Below, one piece after another: positions 11,329 through 20,882 of a stretch of 64,000 nt of DNA. The number at the start of each line of letters is the position of its first letter. Within the stretch, counting starts at the first letter, position 1. Source of the stretch: Methanobacteriales archaeon HGW-Methanobacteriales-1 (GTDB taxonomy: Archaea; Methanobacteriota; Methanobacteria; Methanobacteriales; Methanobacteriaceae); the NCBI GenBank assembly GCA_002839705.1, contig PGYO01000008.1, positions 33,648 to 97,647 of the forward strand. The letters run 5' to 3'. Below the pieces are notes generated by a model. That model saw only the letters and a list, made by a program, of their open reading frames with translations. It did not search any database and was not told where the DNA came from. The translations under genes were made by a program, and so were the position numbers.

Positions 11329-11958
11329 TTAGATAATTTCTTTTAATCTTTTTTGAACCTCTTCTTCGTCGAGCATTCGATATCCTTCTTCTGTTACTAT
11401 GGCTATTAATATGCCGTTTCCAGAATAAGTATCTCTTTCCATAGCAGATTTAATTGCTCGAATGGCTATGTCCACACCTTCTTCAACATATATATCGTCG
11501 GTGTATCTGTCTTCCAGGACACCATAGGCGAAAGGCGAACCAGATCCAGTGGATATGAATTTATCTTTAATCATACCTCCGGCAGGATCTAAGGAGTAAA
11601 TTTTAGCTCCATCTTCGTCAACTCCTCCAATTAATGTTTGAACAAAGAATGGGTAAAATCTGGATGAGTGTAAAATATTTGCGGATAATGCAGAAGCAGC
11701 TTCAATACTGATTTGCTCTCCGTTTCTCATTTTGTAAAGTGCTACTTCAGCACGTATATATTTCATTAGGCTCTGTGCATCGCCAACAGATCCAGCTATG
11801 GTGGTTGCTATATGATCATCAATTTTAAAGATTTTTTCTGCAACCTTGTGGGCGACTAAATTGCCCATACTGGCTCTTCTTTCGGTAGCAAAAACCACTC
11901 CGTCTTTGCAAGTTATACCGACAGTTGTAGTGCCTTTTAATGTGTTTTTATCATTCAT
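11329..11958 (-). CDS. psmB: 20S proteasome beta subunit
   Basis: This is the catalytic subunit of the archaeal 20S proteasome. A nine-residue propeptide (MNDKNTLKG) precedes the Thr nucleophile of TTTVGITCKDGVV. The conserved ATERRASMG and FISTGSGSPFAYGVLED follow. A longer reading frame starts 33 nt upstream (11991), but GAGGTG lies just before the 11958 ATG and the longer form would bury the propeptide. It probably leads an operon with aCPSF1, whose ATG is about 100 nt downstream. A TATA-like element lies about 65 nt upstream. Confidence 0.96.
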   Translation of the reverse strand: MNDKNTLKGTTTVGITCKDGVVFATERRASMGNLVAHKVAEKIFKIDDHIATTIAGSVGDAQSLMKYIRAEVALYKMRNGEQISIEAASALSANILHSSRFYPFFVQTLIGGVDEDGAKIYSLDPAGGMIKDKFISTGSGSPFAYGVLEDRYTDDIYVEEGVDIAIRAIKSAMERDTYSGNGILIAIVTEEGYRMLDEEEVQKRLKEII

Positions 11959-12023
11959 AGAATAACACCTCAGGAAAAAAATAATAGTCAAAAATCAGTT
12001 CTATCCCTACATTATCCCTCATG

Positions 12024-12034
12024 TTATATAAATA
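12024..12034 (-). promoter_or_regulatory. Probable TATA box of the psmB transcript
   Basis: Read on the minus strand the sequence is ATTTATATAAC, an archaeal TATA-type element. It sits about 66 nt before the psmB ATG, giving a predicted leader of roughly 40 nt that contains the GAGGTG ribosome site. This is inferred from sequence alone. Confidence 0.45.
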
Positions 12035-12253
12035 TTATTGACTTATTCTTAACTTTTTAATACAAAAAAACTAGCATATAATCTTTAAAATTATATATTA
12101 ATTCTATATTTCGTTTAAATAATTTCTTGTTAAAACTAAAATTTTTTAAAATTCTCAGAATTAAGTAAATATTAATATATTATTATTTGCAACATTATAT
12201 TTTTTTATTTTTATTATACATATTTCTATAGATTTCATCATGACATTTGCAAA

Positions 12254-12967
12254 TTAGTTAGAAACAATTATCCCTATTCCTAATAATACCAAAACAAAAG
12301 GAAGAATCATATGTCCATATTTTTCTATTTTAATTCCTAAAATCTGATTTTTTGTAATTAAATGCCCCATAAAACACCAAATTCCAGTCATAATCAAAAA
12401 TATTAAAATAGTTAATAAAATTTCCATCTGATTCAAGGTAGAAAATAATGGAGCATAAACTCCTATATTGTCTGATCCATTGGTAATGGTTATTAAAGCT
12501 ACAGAAAACCAGGTTAAACTGCTATAATTTCCTGAATTTAGGTGATCCTCTTTAAAAAAACTTTGTTGATCAATTTCATTAACTAAAATCTCATCATGAG
12601 CATTATTAGTATTATTATCTAAATTTCCACTAGAATTAATACCCTCGGAATTAATAAATGAACTTCCATTTGAAATAGGGATTATTGGTTTTGTTTTATG
12701 CCTATAAAGATCTATAATTTCCTTTAATCCTATTAAAATGGGTATAAAACCCATTAAAACCATGAAAAAATCTGGAATAGATGATTTGAATATAAAAATT
12801 GGAATACTTATTAGTATCAATGAAATAATGCCTAAGTATTGGCCCATAATCACTGAGGGAGCATTATATTGGGGATGGGCAAAAAATATTATTAAAAGAA
12901 ATAAATCATCGATATTGGTCGCTATAAATACTGCTATAGCCACTGAAATAATTATTAAAATGTCCAT
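12254..12967 (-). CDS. CadD-like cadmium-resistance family membrane transporter
   Basis: A 237-residue membrane protein. The N-terminal FIATNIDDLFLLIIFFAHPQ motif, with the Asn-Asp-Asp in helix 1, and the later TITNGSDNIGVYAPLF repeat of that motif are typical of the CadD/LysE-superfamily permeases. About six helices are visible. A Ser/Asn/Asp-rich loop at about residues 95-145 splits the two halves. The metal or other substrate is not known. It follows purP by about 70 nt on the same strand, so it may be a late gene of that transcript. The ribosome site is a weak AGTGA. Confidence 0.82.
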   Translation of the reverse strand: MDILIIISVAIAVFIATNIDDLFLLIIFFAHPQYNAPSVIMGQYLGIISLILISIPIFIFKSSIPDFFMVLMGFIPILIGLKEIIDLYRHKTKPIIPISNGSSFINSEGINSSGNLDNNTNNAHDEILVNEIDQQSFFKEDHLNSGNYSSLTWFSVALITITNGSDNIGVYAPLFSTLNQMEILLTILIFLIMTGIWCFMGHLITKNQILGIKIEKYGHMILPFVLVLLGIGIIVSN

Positions 12968-13040
12968 GATGAATTCACTTAAAATTAAAATTCATATTGA
13001 AAAGATTTAAAATGAAATTTAAAGAAAAAAAATATAGAAA

Positions 13041-14132
13041 TTAGGTGATTAAATCATCTAGTTTGTCTTCAGAAATCGCAGTTTTAATTTCCCGAGCAAT
13101 TCTTTGACCCATACTCATTTCTTCTCCAAATAATAAGTGGCTGTATGCAGAACCATTCATAAATGTGTTGGTTCCTCCATCTATACGTGCACTCATTTCA
13201 AAGGTCACTATTTCCAGATTATCTGTGCACATGGTCTGTAAACAGAATGGACCATTCATTCCAGGGTTTACTAATTTTTTAGCAGATTCAACTAGCTTGT
13301 CCCCAATTTCAAAAACTTGAGGGAGCAGGGATTCTCGCATTACCACGGGGTGGTTACCAGTTATAACGTAAGATGGGTCCAGGCCGATATCTAATTGGTC
13401 TTTAGCGGGTATTCTTACCAGGCCATCAATGTTGGATTCAAATCGACTGTCCATACCTAAAAGTTCCACTTCATCATTTAATGCGGAATAGAAATAGTGA
13501 ATACAGAAATTGGTACCAGAAACGTATTCTTCGATGTGGGCGTTAGGAACATCTTCTTCTTCAATCCATTTGCGCTCTAACATATTGGCTATTTTAGCAT
13601 TAAATTCTTCTTTAGAAGATGCTACAAAGTATCCTTTTCCTCCACGAGCACCTGGGAATTTAACCATAACTGTACGATCAATATCGTCGGAGTTGTCAAA
13701 TTTTAGAGGCATTCTTATATCGGATTCCATCATCATCTGTCTTTCCAGATCTCTTTCAGCTTCCCAGCGTAAAATATCTCGATTACCAAACATAGGGACA
13801 TTAAAATCGTTTTCAATCCTATCCAGGCCAGCATATGCCACAAAAGACCCGTGAGGGATTACAATGCTGTTCATGGCTCGAAGTTGTTCTTGAACCTCTT
13901 CATTTACAATATCACTGAATTTATCAACTATTATGTATTCATCGGCCACTTTAAATCGTTGATATGGAACTTCTCGTCCTTTTTCACAGACTACTGCAGT
14001 TTTAAATCCTTCGTTTTTAGCTCCTTTTAAAATATGAAGGGAAGTGTGACTTCCTAAAGTAGCAATTGTAATGTCTTCCTTGTCATATTTGGCAAGGATA
14101 CTTAAAATTTCATCTCTGTTTACTTTACTCAT
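13041..14132 (-). CDS. purP: 5-formaminoimidazole-4-carboxamide ribonucleotide synthetase
   Basis: This ATP-grasp ligase adds formate to AICAR, the archaeal replacement for the PurH transformylase step. Its 363 residues are the usual length. Visible are the N-terminal [19 protein letters not shown], the ATP-grasp lysine region [19 protein letters not shown], and the C-terminal [21 protein letters not shown] loop. GGGGAG precedes the ATG by about 7 nt. It is divergent from the Taw2-like gene across an AT-rich gap of about 250 nt. Formate dependence suits a methanogen lacking folate-type one-carbon carriers. Confidence 0.95.
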   Translation of the reverse strand: MSKVNRDEILSILAKYDKEDITIATLGSHTSLHILKGAKNEGFKTAVVCEKGREVPYQRFKVADEYIIVDKFSDIVNEEVQEQLRAMNSIVIPHGSFVAYAGLDRIENDFNVPMFGNRDILRWEAERDLERQMMMESDIRMPLKFDNSDDIDRTVMVKFPGARGGKGYFVASSKEEFNAKIANMLERKWIEEEDVPNAHIEEYVSGTNFCIHYFYSALNDEVELLGMDSRFESNIDGLVRIPAKDQLDIGLDPSYVITGNHPVVMRESLLPQVFEIGDKLVESAKKLVNPGMNGPFCLQTMCTDNLEIVTFEMSARIDGGTNTFMNGSAYSHLLFGEEMSMGQRIAREIKTAISEDKLDDLIT

Positions 14133-14390
14133 TTAAAACTCCCCGTGAATTCATTAAATTAATACTGTTTTCAATAAAATAAATTCTAGAAAATATATTT
14201 CTATCTGTTTTTAATATGCATTTGGCCATTTCTTATAGTTATTTTTTTTGTCTTGAATTTCTTATATTTAAAATAAAAATAAACATTAAATTGATATTTT
14301 GCATTAGATTATACTATTAGATTTAATATTAATTATCTACCTATTACATTCAGAGTATCACATTTAGATATTAAAAACCAGTTGATGTTT

Positions 14391-15119
14391 ATGAAATGGA
14401 AAAAGATTGGCCACGTGTTATTAGTGGATAAAGACATTAAAAATCCTCAAAAACTTCTTGAAATGAAAGGAATTGAAACTGTGGTTAAGTTAGGTAATAT
14501 TGGGGGCAAAAAAAGAGAACCAGATGTTAAAATACTCGCTGGCTACAACACCGAAACTATACATCGTGAAAATATGTGCTTATTCAAGCTGGATGTGGCC
14601 CGGGTAATGTGGTCTAAAGGGAATACTAATGAGCGAATGAGAATAGCCAATATTATTGAGGAAGGTGAAAGGGTGCTGGATATGTTCGCGGGCATTGGTT
14701 ATTTCACCATTCCGGCAGCGGTTCACTCTAATGTGGAAATAATTCATTCTATTGAAATAAATCCGGTGTCTTATGGTTATCTAAATGAAAATGTGTCATT
14801 AAATAAAGTTGAGAATATTGTTAGTTCTGTTTTAGGAGACTCTATGGATATTGCTCCTCAATTTTCTGTAGATAGGGTTTTGATGGGTTATATTGGAAAT
14901 ACTCAAGACTATATTAAATCTGCTGTTGATGCTCTTGATGAATCTGGAATTATCCATTATCATGAATCAGTTTATGAAAAAATAAAATTTGAAAGACCAG
15001 AAGAGAGAATCCGAAAATCTGCTGAAGGGATGGATGTTGAAATTCTTAATAGGCGAATTATAAAAAAATATTCGCCTGGTGTTGTTCACGTAGTTATAGA
15101 TGCTAAAATAACTAAATAG
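14391..15119 (+). CDS. taw2: Trm5/Taw2-family tRNA-Phe wyosine-pathway enzyme (Taw2-like)
   Basis: An S-adenosylmethionine-dependent Rossmann enzyme. It has the Trm5/Tyw2 pattern of an RENM/FKLDVARVMWSKGN segment, then VLDMFAGIGYFTIPAA and IEINPVSYGYLNENVSLNKV. Where Trm5 methylases have NPPY, this protein has DRVLMGYIGNTQDYI, as in archaeal Taw2. Taw2 transfers the aminocarboxypropyl group to 4-demethylwyosine at tRNA position 37. At 242 residues it is short, with a reduced N-terminal domain. The frame opens at TTG 14382. ATG 14391 has GTTGATG 4 nt upstream. A Trm5-like role is less likely but not excluded. Confidence 0.8.
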   Translation: MKWKKIGHVLLVDKDIKNPQKLLEMKGIETVVKLGNIGGKKREPDVKILAGYNTETIHRENMCLFKLDVARVMWSKGNTNERMRIANIIEEGERVLDMFAGIGYFTIPAAVHSNVEIIHSIEINPVSYGYLNENVSLNKVENIVSSVLGDSMDIAPQFSVDRVLMGYIGNTQDYIKSAVDALDESGIIHYHESVYEKIKFERPEERIRKSAEGMDVEILNRRIIKKYSPGVVHVVIDAKITK

Positions 15120-15320
15120 GACACTAATGGTGTTAAATACATATAATCAATCATAATCTGGTTAGAAGTATCATCAAATTTTTAAAATCATTTTAATGGA
15201 CTAAAATTATTTATTTTAAATTTAAACGATTTTAATAAGGGTTAATCATCTAATATAATAAATAATAACTAAGATTAAATATTATAAATCATAATAATAT
15301 TATGGGTATTTATTATTGAT

Positions 15321-15330
15321 TATATTTATA
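15321..15330 (+). promoter_or_regulatory. Probable TATA box for the receiver-PAS gene
   Basis: TATATTTATA lies 53 nt before the ATG at 15383 in an otherwise featureless AT-rich gap. Transcription would begin near 15350, leaving a short leader with the GGGGGTG ribosome site. Inferred from sequence only. Confidence 0.4.
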
Positions 15331-15382
15331 ACGGGCTATTGTGGAAATAAATGCTTTAAAAAGCTTATAAGGGGGTGTTAAT

Positions 15383-18058
15383 ATGCCTGCTGCAAAGATT
15401 TTAATTGTAGAAGATGAAGGATTAACTGCTATGGAACTTCAGCGCAAGTTGAAATTAGCAGGATATGATGTTCCTACTTTTGCTTTTTCAGGAAAAGAAG
15501 CCATAAAAAAAGCAGAAGAGATAAAACCAGATTTGGTTTTAATGGATATTTTTCTAAAGGGTAAAATCGATGGGATTGACGCTGCTGACGAAATTAAAAA
15601 GAATATGGGAGTTCCCATAATCTACTTGACTGCGCATGGTGATAAAAATACACAAGAGCGTGCAAAAAGTACAGAACCATTTGCTTACCTTTTAAAACCA
15701 TTTGATATAGATATACTCCGGCAAAACATCGACCAAGCTTTATATGAACATAATCTTGAAAAATTAGGGAATGCTGGTGAAAATGTTTTATCTATAGGCC
15801 TGCCGCAACACGATGGCGGAATTTTTGTTACAGATAGTAAAGGAATAATAAAGTTCACTAACTCGGAAGCATCCTTAATAACTAAAATTACACAGGAAGA
15901 TGCTATAGGAAAGAATATAACTGACCTGCTTAAAATAAACTCAATTCAAAGTAGTGGTAGTGTTTCTGATAAAAAACAATTGGATCCAGTTTCATTTTTT
16001 TCAAGACCAGATGCATCTAAATCTGAAGATTTAAGTGGTATGACTTGGTTTGAAACAGATTCAGGACATTTTAAGGCCATAAAATATGTTATGTCTCCAT
16101 TAAATAACGAAAAAATGGAATTTAATGGATTATCTATTCTTTTTAATGAAATAAATCTATTAAAAGATCTTGAAATTTCTATGGGGTCTATAGATAATGT
16201 TTCGGAGCAATTTCCACAAGAAACAGCAATTTTTGATAATAATGGAAATTTAATTCAGGCCAATAATCTTTTCTTAGAATTTTTTAAAACAAAAAGCATC
16301 AAAGATTTAAATATTAATTTATTTGATAATTTAGGACTTAATCGTGATGTAATTAATTTAAATGATTATGGAGATATAAATCACGAGTCAAGTTTTGATC
16401 CCATAAAATTAAATCTAAATCCTGAAATTTCTGTTATAATAAAAAAAGGATTATATTTAAGATTAAATGGAAATAAAATCCCTCCTAAAGACAAAAAAAG
16501 TTCTAGTGGTTTTCTAATCCACATTAAAAAAATAAAGGAACCAGTTTTAAATGAAAAAATCCCTAAAAACAAAATAGAAATCCCAATCTCGGATTATGAA
16601 TTGATGATTAATTCTATTGATGATGTTTTTTTTGCAATTGATTCTGAATTTAATTGTGTTCATTGGAATGATGCTGCAGAGAATCTTACAGGGATTGGTT
16701 CTGAAAATGCTTTAGGTAAATCAATTTATGTGCTCTTTCCAGAACTTAAAGGAAGTTTAACAGAAAAATTATATTTGGATGCTTTTAAACAGCAAAAACA
16801 CTTGAGTATAATAGACCAATATAAAAAATCAAGCAATGAATTTTTTGAAATAAATGCGTATCCCTCTAAAAAAGGTGTTTCAGTACTAATTAAAGATGTT
16901 ACTAATGTTAAAAAATCTGAAAATGATTTGAAAGTGGAAAAAAATCTTTTAAAATCATTATTAAATCTTGTTGATGGATCCATTTGTGTTTTTTATGAGG
17001 ATGGTTCTATTTTCTTTGCAGATGACTTATTTAAAAAATATTCCTCTGATTCCAATAATTTCATAAGAATGTTTGCAGGTCATGAAAAAAACAGCCTAGT
17101 TAAATATATTAATTCTGTAAAAACATCTAAAAATATGCCTAATATAAAAATTAAGTCATCTATTGATTCTAATAGTCATATAAATTGGAATATAAATCTT
17201 TTAACTGATTTGAACAATAAAAACGTGATATTTTGGGCATCTGGACAGATCTTGAAAAGTTCTTCATTGAGTGCTGAAAAAAATATTAAAGAATCCGATT
17301 CTAGTTTGAAAAACGATTCCATTTCTTCTAATTCTTCTACTTCTAATAATCTTTCGAATTCTGTAAAAACCTTGAATAATATCTCGAGTAATGAATTTGA
17401 AAAAATGGCCAATAAAGTCCAGGAAATTGAAATAAGAGAAGCGAATTTAGTCCAGAAAAACAAGAAACTTCTTGAAAACTTTGATAAAAAGATTAAAGCT
17501 CTAGAAAATGAAAAAAATGAGCTTAATTCAAAGATTAAAAAATTCAAAAACTCTGAAAAAGAGCTAAAAAACAAGTTGAATATTCAAATGGAAATAAATG
17601 AATCTTTAACTTTGGATATGGGTGAAGATATATCGTCCTTAGATGACCAGGGTAATAGTGTCCAAGATAATCAATCTTCTGAAGAGCTTAAAAACTCTTT
17701 AATGACTTACAAGCGTCAATATAAAGCACTTTTAGAAGAAAATAAGGGTTTAAGAGAAAATAAATCTCAGCTTAGAAAACAGGCTAATAAAATTAAAAAA
17801 GAGTACTTAGAAATGGAAAAAGAGTTCAATACTCAGATTAAATCCCAAAAATCTCAGGTAATGAATTTAAGAAAGGCTAATAATTCTTTAAGCAAGGATT
17901 ATTTGGCATTAGAGAAAAGATCAATATCTTTTAAAGAACATCTTGAAGCAAAAATTGTAATATTGGAAAGGGAAAAAAAAGATGAGATCGAAAAATCAAA
18001 TAGTCTTGAAAAACAGCTTAAAAATCTTAAAAAAGATTTAGATGAATCTAAAGGTTAG
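15383..18058 (+). CDS. Receiver-PAS protein with long C-terminal coiled coil, no kinase core
   Basis: An 891-residue signalling protein. Residues 5-120 are a CheY-like receiver with acid pocket E10/D11, phospho-acceptor D55 (LVLMDIFLKG), T83 and K105. Several PAS-like modules follow; the clearest is at about 405-515 (ELMINSIDDVFFAIDSEF), with degenerate ones at about 140-390 and 520-620. A Ser/Asn-rich linker (about 630-670) leads into about 210 residues of Lys/Glu/Asn-rich coiled coil to the end. No histidine-kinase H-box, ATPase, GGDEF or DNA-binding domain is seen. GGGGGTGTTAAT precedes the ATG. It is followed by a receiver-PAS kinase with a similar receiver. Confidence 0.85.
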   Translation: MPAAKILIVEDEGLTAMELQRKLKLAGYDVPTFAFSGKEAIKKAEEIKPDLVLMDIFLKGKIDGIDAADEIKKNMGVPIIYLTAHGDKNTQERAKSTEPFAYLLKPFDIDILRQNIDQALYEHNLEKLGNAGENVLSIGLPQHDGGIFVTDSKGIIKFTNSEASLITKITQEDAIGKNITDLLKINSIQSSGSVSDKKQLDPVSFFSRPDASKSEDLSGMTWFETDSGHFKAIKYVMSPLNNEKMEFNGLSILFNEINLLKDLEISMGSIDNVSEQFPQETAIFDNNGNLIQANNLFLEFFKTKSIKDLNINLFDNLGLNRDVINLNDYGDINHESSFDPIKLNLNPEISVIIKKGLYLRLNGNKIPPKDKKSSSGFLIHIKKIKEPVLNEKIPKNKIEIPISDYELMINSIDDVFFAIDSEFNCVHWNDAAENLTGIGSENALGKSIYVLFPELKGSLTEKLYLDAFKQQKHLSIIDQYKKSSNEFFEINAYPSKKGVSVLIKDVTNVKKSENDLKVEKNLLKSLLNLVDGSICVFYEDGSIFFADDLFKKYSSDSNNFIRMFAGHEKNSLVKYINSVKTSKNMPNIKIKSSIDSNSHINWNINLLTDLNNKNVIFWASGQILKSSSLSAEKNIKESDSSLKNDSISSNSSTSNNLSNSVKTLNNISSNEFEKMANKVQEIEIREANLVQKNKKLLENFDKKIKALENEKNELNSKIKKFKNSEKELKNKLNIQMEINESLTLDMGEDISSLDDQGNSVQDNQSSEELKNSLMTYKRQYKALLEENKGLRENKSQLRKQANKIKKEYLEMEKEFNTQIKSQKSQVMNLRKANNSLSKDYLALEKRSISFKEHLEAKIVILEREKKDEIEKSNSLEKQLKNLKKDLDESKG

Positions 18059-18200
18059 GTGCGAGTTTTTTTTGCAGCGTCTTAATAAATTTTTCCATTT
18101 TTTTACAAACAGTCTATTTAATTATATTTGCTGATTGATTAATTAATAACTATATTTTTAATCAAAAATATTTTGGGAATTAAAAACATCGGGGTTTTGA

Positions 18201-20831
18201 ATGTCAGGATTTAAAGTGCTTTTAGCTGAGGATGAGAGTATAACTGCTCTCCAAATAAAAAATAAACTTAAATCCTGGAATTTTGATGTTGTTGCAGTTG
18301 CTTCTTCTGGGGAAGATGCAATCGAATTGGCCTTAGAAAAAAAACCGGATATTGTTTTGTTGGATATTGTTTTAAAGGGTAATCTCGATGGAATTGATGC
18401 TGCTGAAAAAATTAAGGATAATTTAAACATCCCTATTATTTACCTCACAGCGTTTGCTGATGAAAGCACTATGAATCGGGCAAAGCCCACTGAGCCCAGA
18501 AATTATATTTTAAAACCTTTTGATGATAATGAGCTCCGCTTTGCATTAGAAATGTCAGTTTACAAAAATCAGATTGAAAATGAACTCAAAGCTGCTCAAA
18601 ATTACCTGGAATTAATTACGGAAAATATGGTGGATATTGTAGGACAGTTAGATTTTCATGGGAAATTCCTTTATATTAGTCCTTCTATTAAGAAATTACT
18701 GGGATATTGGCCTACAGATATTTTAGGAAATACTTTTTTTGAATTGGTGCACCCTGAAGATTTAGAAAGAACTATAAATTGTTTCAATAACTGTATAGAA
18801 ACTGAACGACCTGGAAAAATACGAAAAAGGCTTAAAACAATTCAAGGCAGCTATGAATGGATAGAAACAATGATTAGTCCAGTTTCAAACGCAAATGAAA
18901 TTACGGGCGTGGTTATCAGTTGTAGGGATATTGGGGAGCAGATGAATGTTGAAGAAGAATTAAAGTCTTCTTTAAACTATTCTAGGAATCTTATTGAAGT
19001 TAGCTTGGATCCAATGGTAACTATTAGTGAAAATGGAGAAATAATGGATGTTAATGGAGCAACTGAAAATAGCACGGGACTTTCTAGGCGAGATCTTATT
19101 GGCACTGATTTCTCACAATACTTTACCAATCCTGAAAAGGCCATGAAAGGTTATCAAAAAACTCTCTTTTATGGCTCTCTTAAAGATTATTCTCTTACCC
19201 TTCGCCATATTTCTGGCAGAACCATGGATGTATCATTCAATGCTTCGGTATATCGGAACATGAATGGAGAAGTGGAAGGTGTTTTTGCCGCAGCCAGAAA
19301 CATTACTAAACTTAAAAAAGTAAACAACGCCCTTAAACTAAGTGAAAGACATTTTAGATCTCTAATTGAGAATGCTCTGGATGTTATCATGGTTTTAAAT
19401 CATCAGGGAGATATTACTTATGCTAGCCCTTCCGTAGAAAAAGTATTTGGATATAAGGTTCATGAGTTTTTAGGTTTCAATATATTTGATTTTATTCATA
19501 ATGGTGATGCACCTGAACTTAAAGGCGTACTAATTAATGATATTAATGGTTCAGGATCTAATTCTGATTTTGAAGTTCGCTGCCAGCACGAAGATGGTGA
19601 ATGGCTGACCTGCCAAATTATAGTCCAAAATTTAATTAAAGATCCTGCAGTTAGGGGAATAGTTCTTAATATTAGGGACTTAACTCCTAGAAAACAGGCA
19701 GAAATGGCTCGAAATGATTTAGAGGAAATGTATAGTACTTTAATAACTGCTAGTCCAGACGGTTTCATTGCTACTGATTTAGATGGTGAAATAAATTATG
19801 TTTCTGAAAAGGCATCATTTATGATGGGATGGGATGATAAAAAAAAGCTTGTTTCAGAGACTATTTTTGATATTTTAATCCCTGAAGAAAAGGATTTATT
19901 TTCAAAAAACATGGATATTGTTGTTAAAAGGGGCGCCCTTAGAAATATTGAACATAAATCCCGGAAAAGGGATGGTGAAATTTTTGTGGCTGAAATGAAT
20001 ATGGCACTCACTCAAGATTCTAAAGGGAACTCTAAAGGATTCATTGTAACAATTAGAGATGTAACTTATCGTAAAAAAATGGAAAATAAGATTAAATCTT
20101 CTTTAAAGGAAAAGGAAATTCTTTTAAAAGAGGTTCATCACAGGGTTAAAAATAATATGCAAGTTATTTCCAGTTTAATTGGCCTTCAATCAGAACATGT
20201 AGCTGATAAAAGAACAAAAATCATGTTTGAGGATAGCCAAAATCGAATAAGATCCATGGCACTAATCCATGAAAAATTGTATGGATCACAGGGTATGGAA
20301 AAAGTAGATTTTTCAGAATATGTTAGAAGTTTGATAAGTTCTCTTGAAAACTCATATGCTCACCAAAATGGTATTGAGGTCATTATTGATGTAGGGAATG
20401 TGTTATTAGATATAGATCAAGCAATAACTTGTGGACTAATTTTAAATGAACTAATTTCTAACAGTTTCAAATATGCTTTTCCAGAACAGACCGTTTTAGA
20501 TAACTATGCTCCATTGGAAATAGTTGATGCGTCTGAAGATGATTCAGAACCAGATGAGATATCTCCCTTAAAATCAGCTTCTTTGACTAATTACAACTTA
20601 CCTTTAGAAAATCCACTTATATCTATTGCAGTTTGTTCTATTGGGGAAGATATTATCTTGCAGGTTGGAGATAATGGTGTTGGTCTTCCAGAAGGTCTAA
20701 ATTTTGAATATACTGACTCATTAGGGCTTCAAATAGTTTGTACTCTGGTCGCACAACTTGAAGGAAAAATTAAGCTGGATGAAAGTGAAGGCACTAAATT
20801 CATAATCAAATTCAAAGAAGCTGATTCTTAA
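18201..20831 (+). CDS. Receiver-PAS-histidine kinase (HisKA_2 type)
   Basis: An 876-residue hybrid kinase with the receiver at the N-terminus: E10/D11, phospho-acceptor D55 in IVLLDIVLKG, K105. Four PAS modules follow at about 128-245, 255-372, 375-500 and 505-625. The HisKA_2 dimerisation domain carries EVHHRVKNNMQVISSL with His646/647. The ATPase has N-box ILNELISNSFKYAF and G-box DNGVGLPEG. An acidic insert of about 55 residues separates these two boxes. No transmembrane segment is seen, so it is a cytosolic sensor. It is 142 nt downstream of the receiver-PAS coiled-coil gene and probably acts with it. Confidence 0.92.
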   Translation: MSGFKVLLAEDESITALQIKNKLKSWNFDVVAVASSGEDAIELALEKKPDIVLLDIVLKGNLDGIDAAEKIKDNLNIPIIYLTAFADESTMNRAKPTEPRNYILKPFDDNELRFALEMSVYKNQIENELKAAQNYLELITENMVDIVGQLDFHGKFLYISPSIKKLLGYWPTDILGNTFFELVHPEDLERTINCFNNCIETERPGKIRKRLKTIQGSYEWIETMISPVSNANEITGVVISCRDIGEQMNVEEELKSSLNYSRNLIEVSLDPMVTISENGEIMDVNGATENSTGLSRRDLIGTDFSQYFTNPEKAMKGYQKTLFYGSLKDYSLTLRHISGRTMDVSFNASVYRNMNGEVEGVFAAARNITKLKKVNNALKLSERHFRSLIENALDVIMVLNHQGDITYASPSVEKVFGYKVHEFLGFNIFDFIHNGDAPELKGVLINDINGSGSNSDFEVRCQHEDGEWLTCQIIVQNLIKDPAVRGIVLNIRDLTPRKQAEMARNDLEEMYSTLITASPDGFIATDLDGEINYVSEKASFMMGWDDKKKLVSETIFDILIPEEKDLFSKNMDIVVKRGALRNIEHKSRKRDGEIFVAEMNMALTQDSKGNSKGFIVTIRDVTYRKKMENKIKSSLKEKEILLKEVHHRVKNNMQVISSLIGLQSEHVADKRTKIMFEDSQNRIRSMALIHEKLYGSQGMEKVDFSEYVRSLISSLENSYAHQNGIEVIIDVGNVLLDIDQAITCGLILNELISNSFKYAFPEQTVLDNYAPLEIVDASEDDSEPDEISPLKSASLTNYNLPLENPLISIAVCSIGEDIILQVGDNGVGLPEGLNFEYTDSLGLQIVCTLVAQLEGKIKLDESEGTKFIIKFKEADS

Positions 20832-20882
20832 TTAACATTAAATGAATTTTAAATGAAATTGACTTGAAAATAAAAATTCTTA

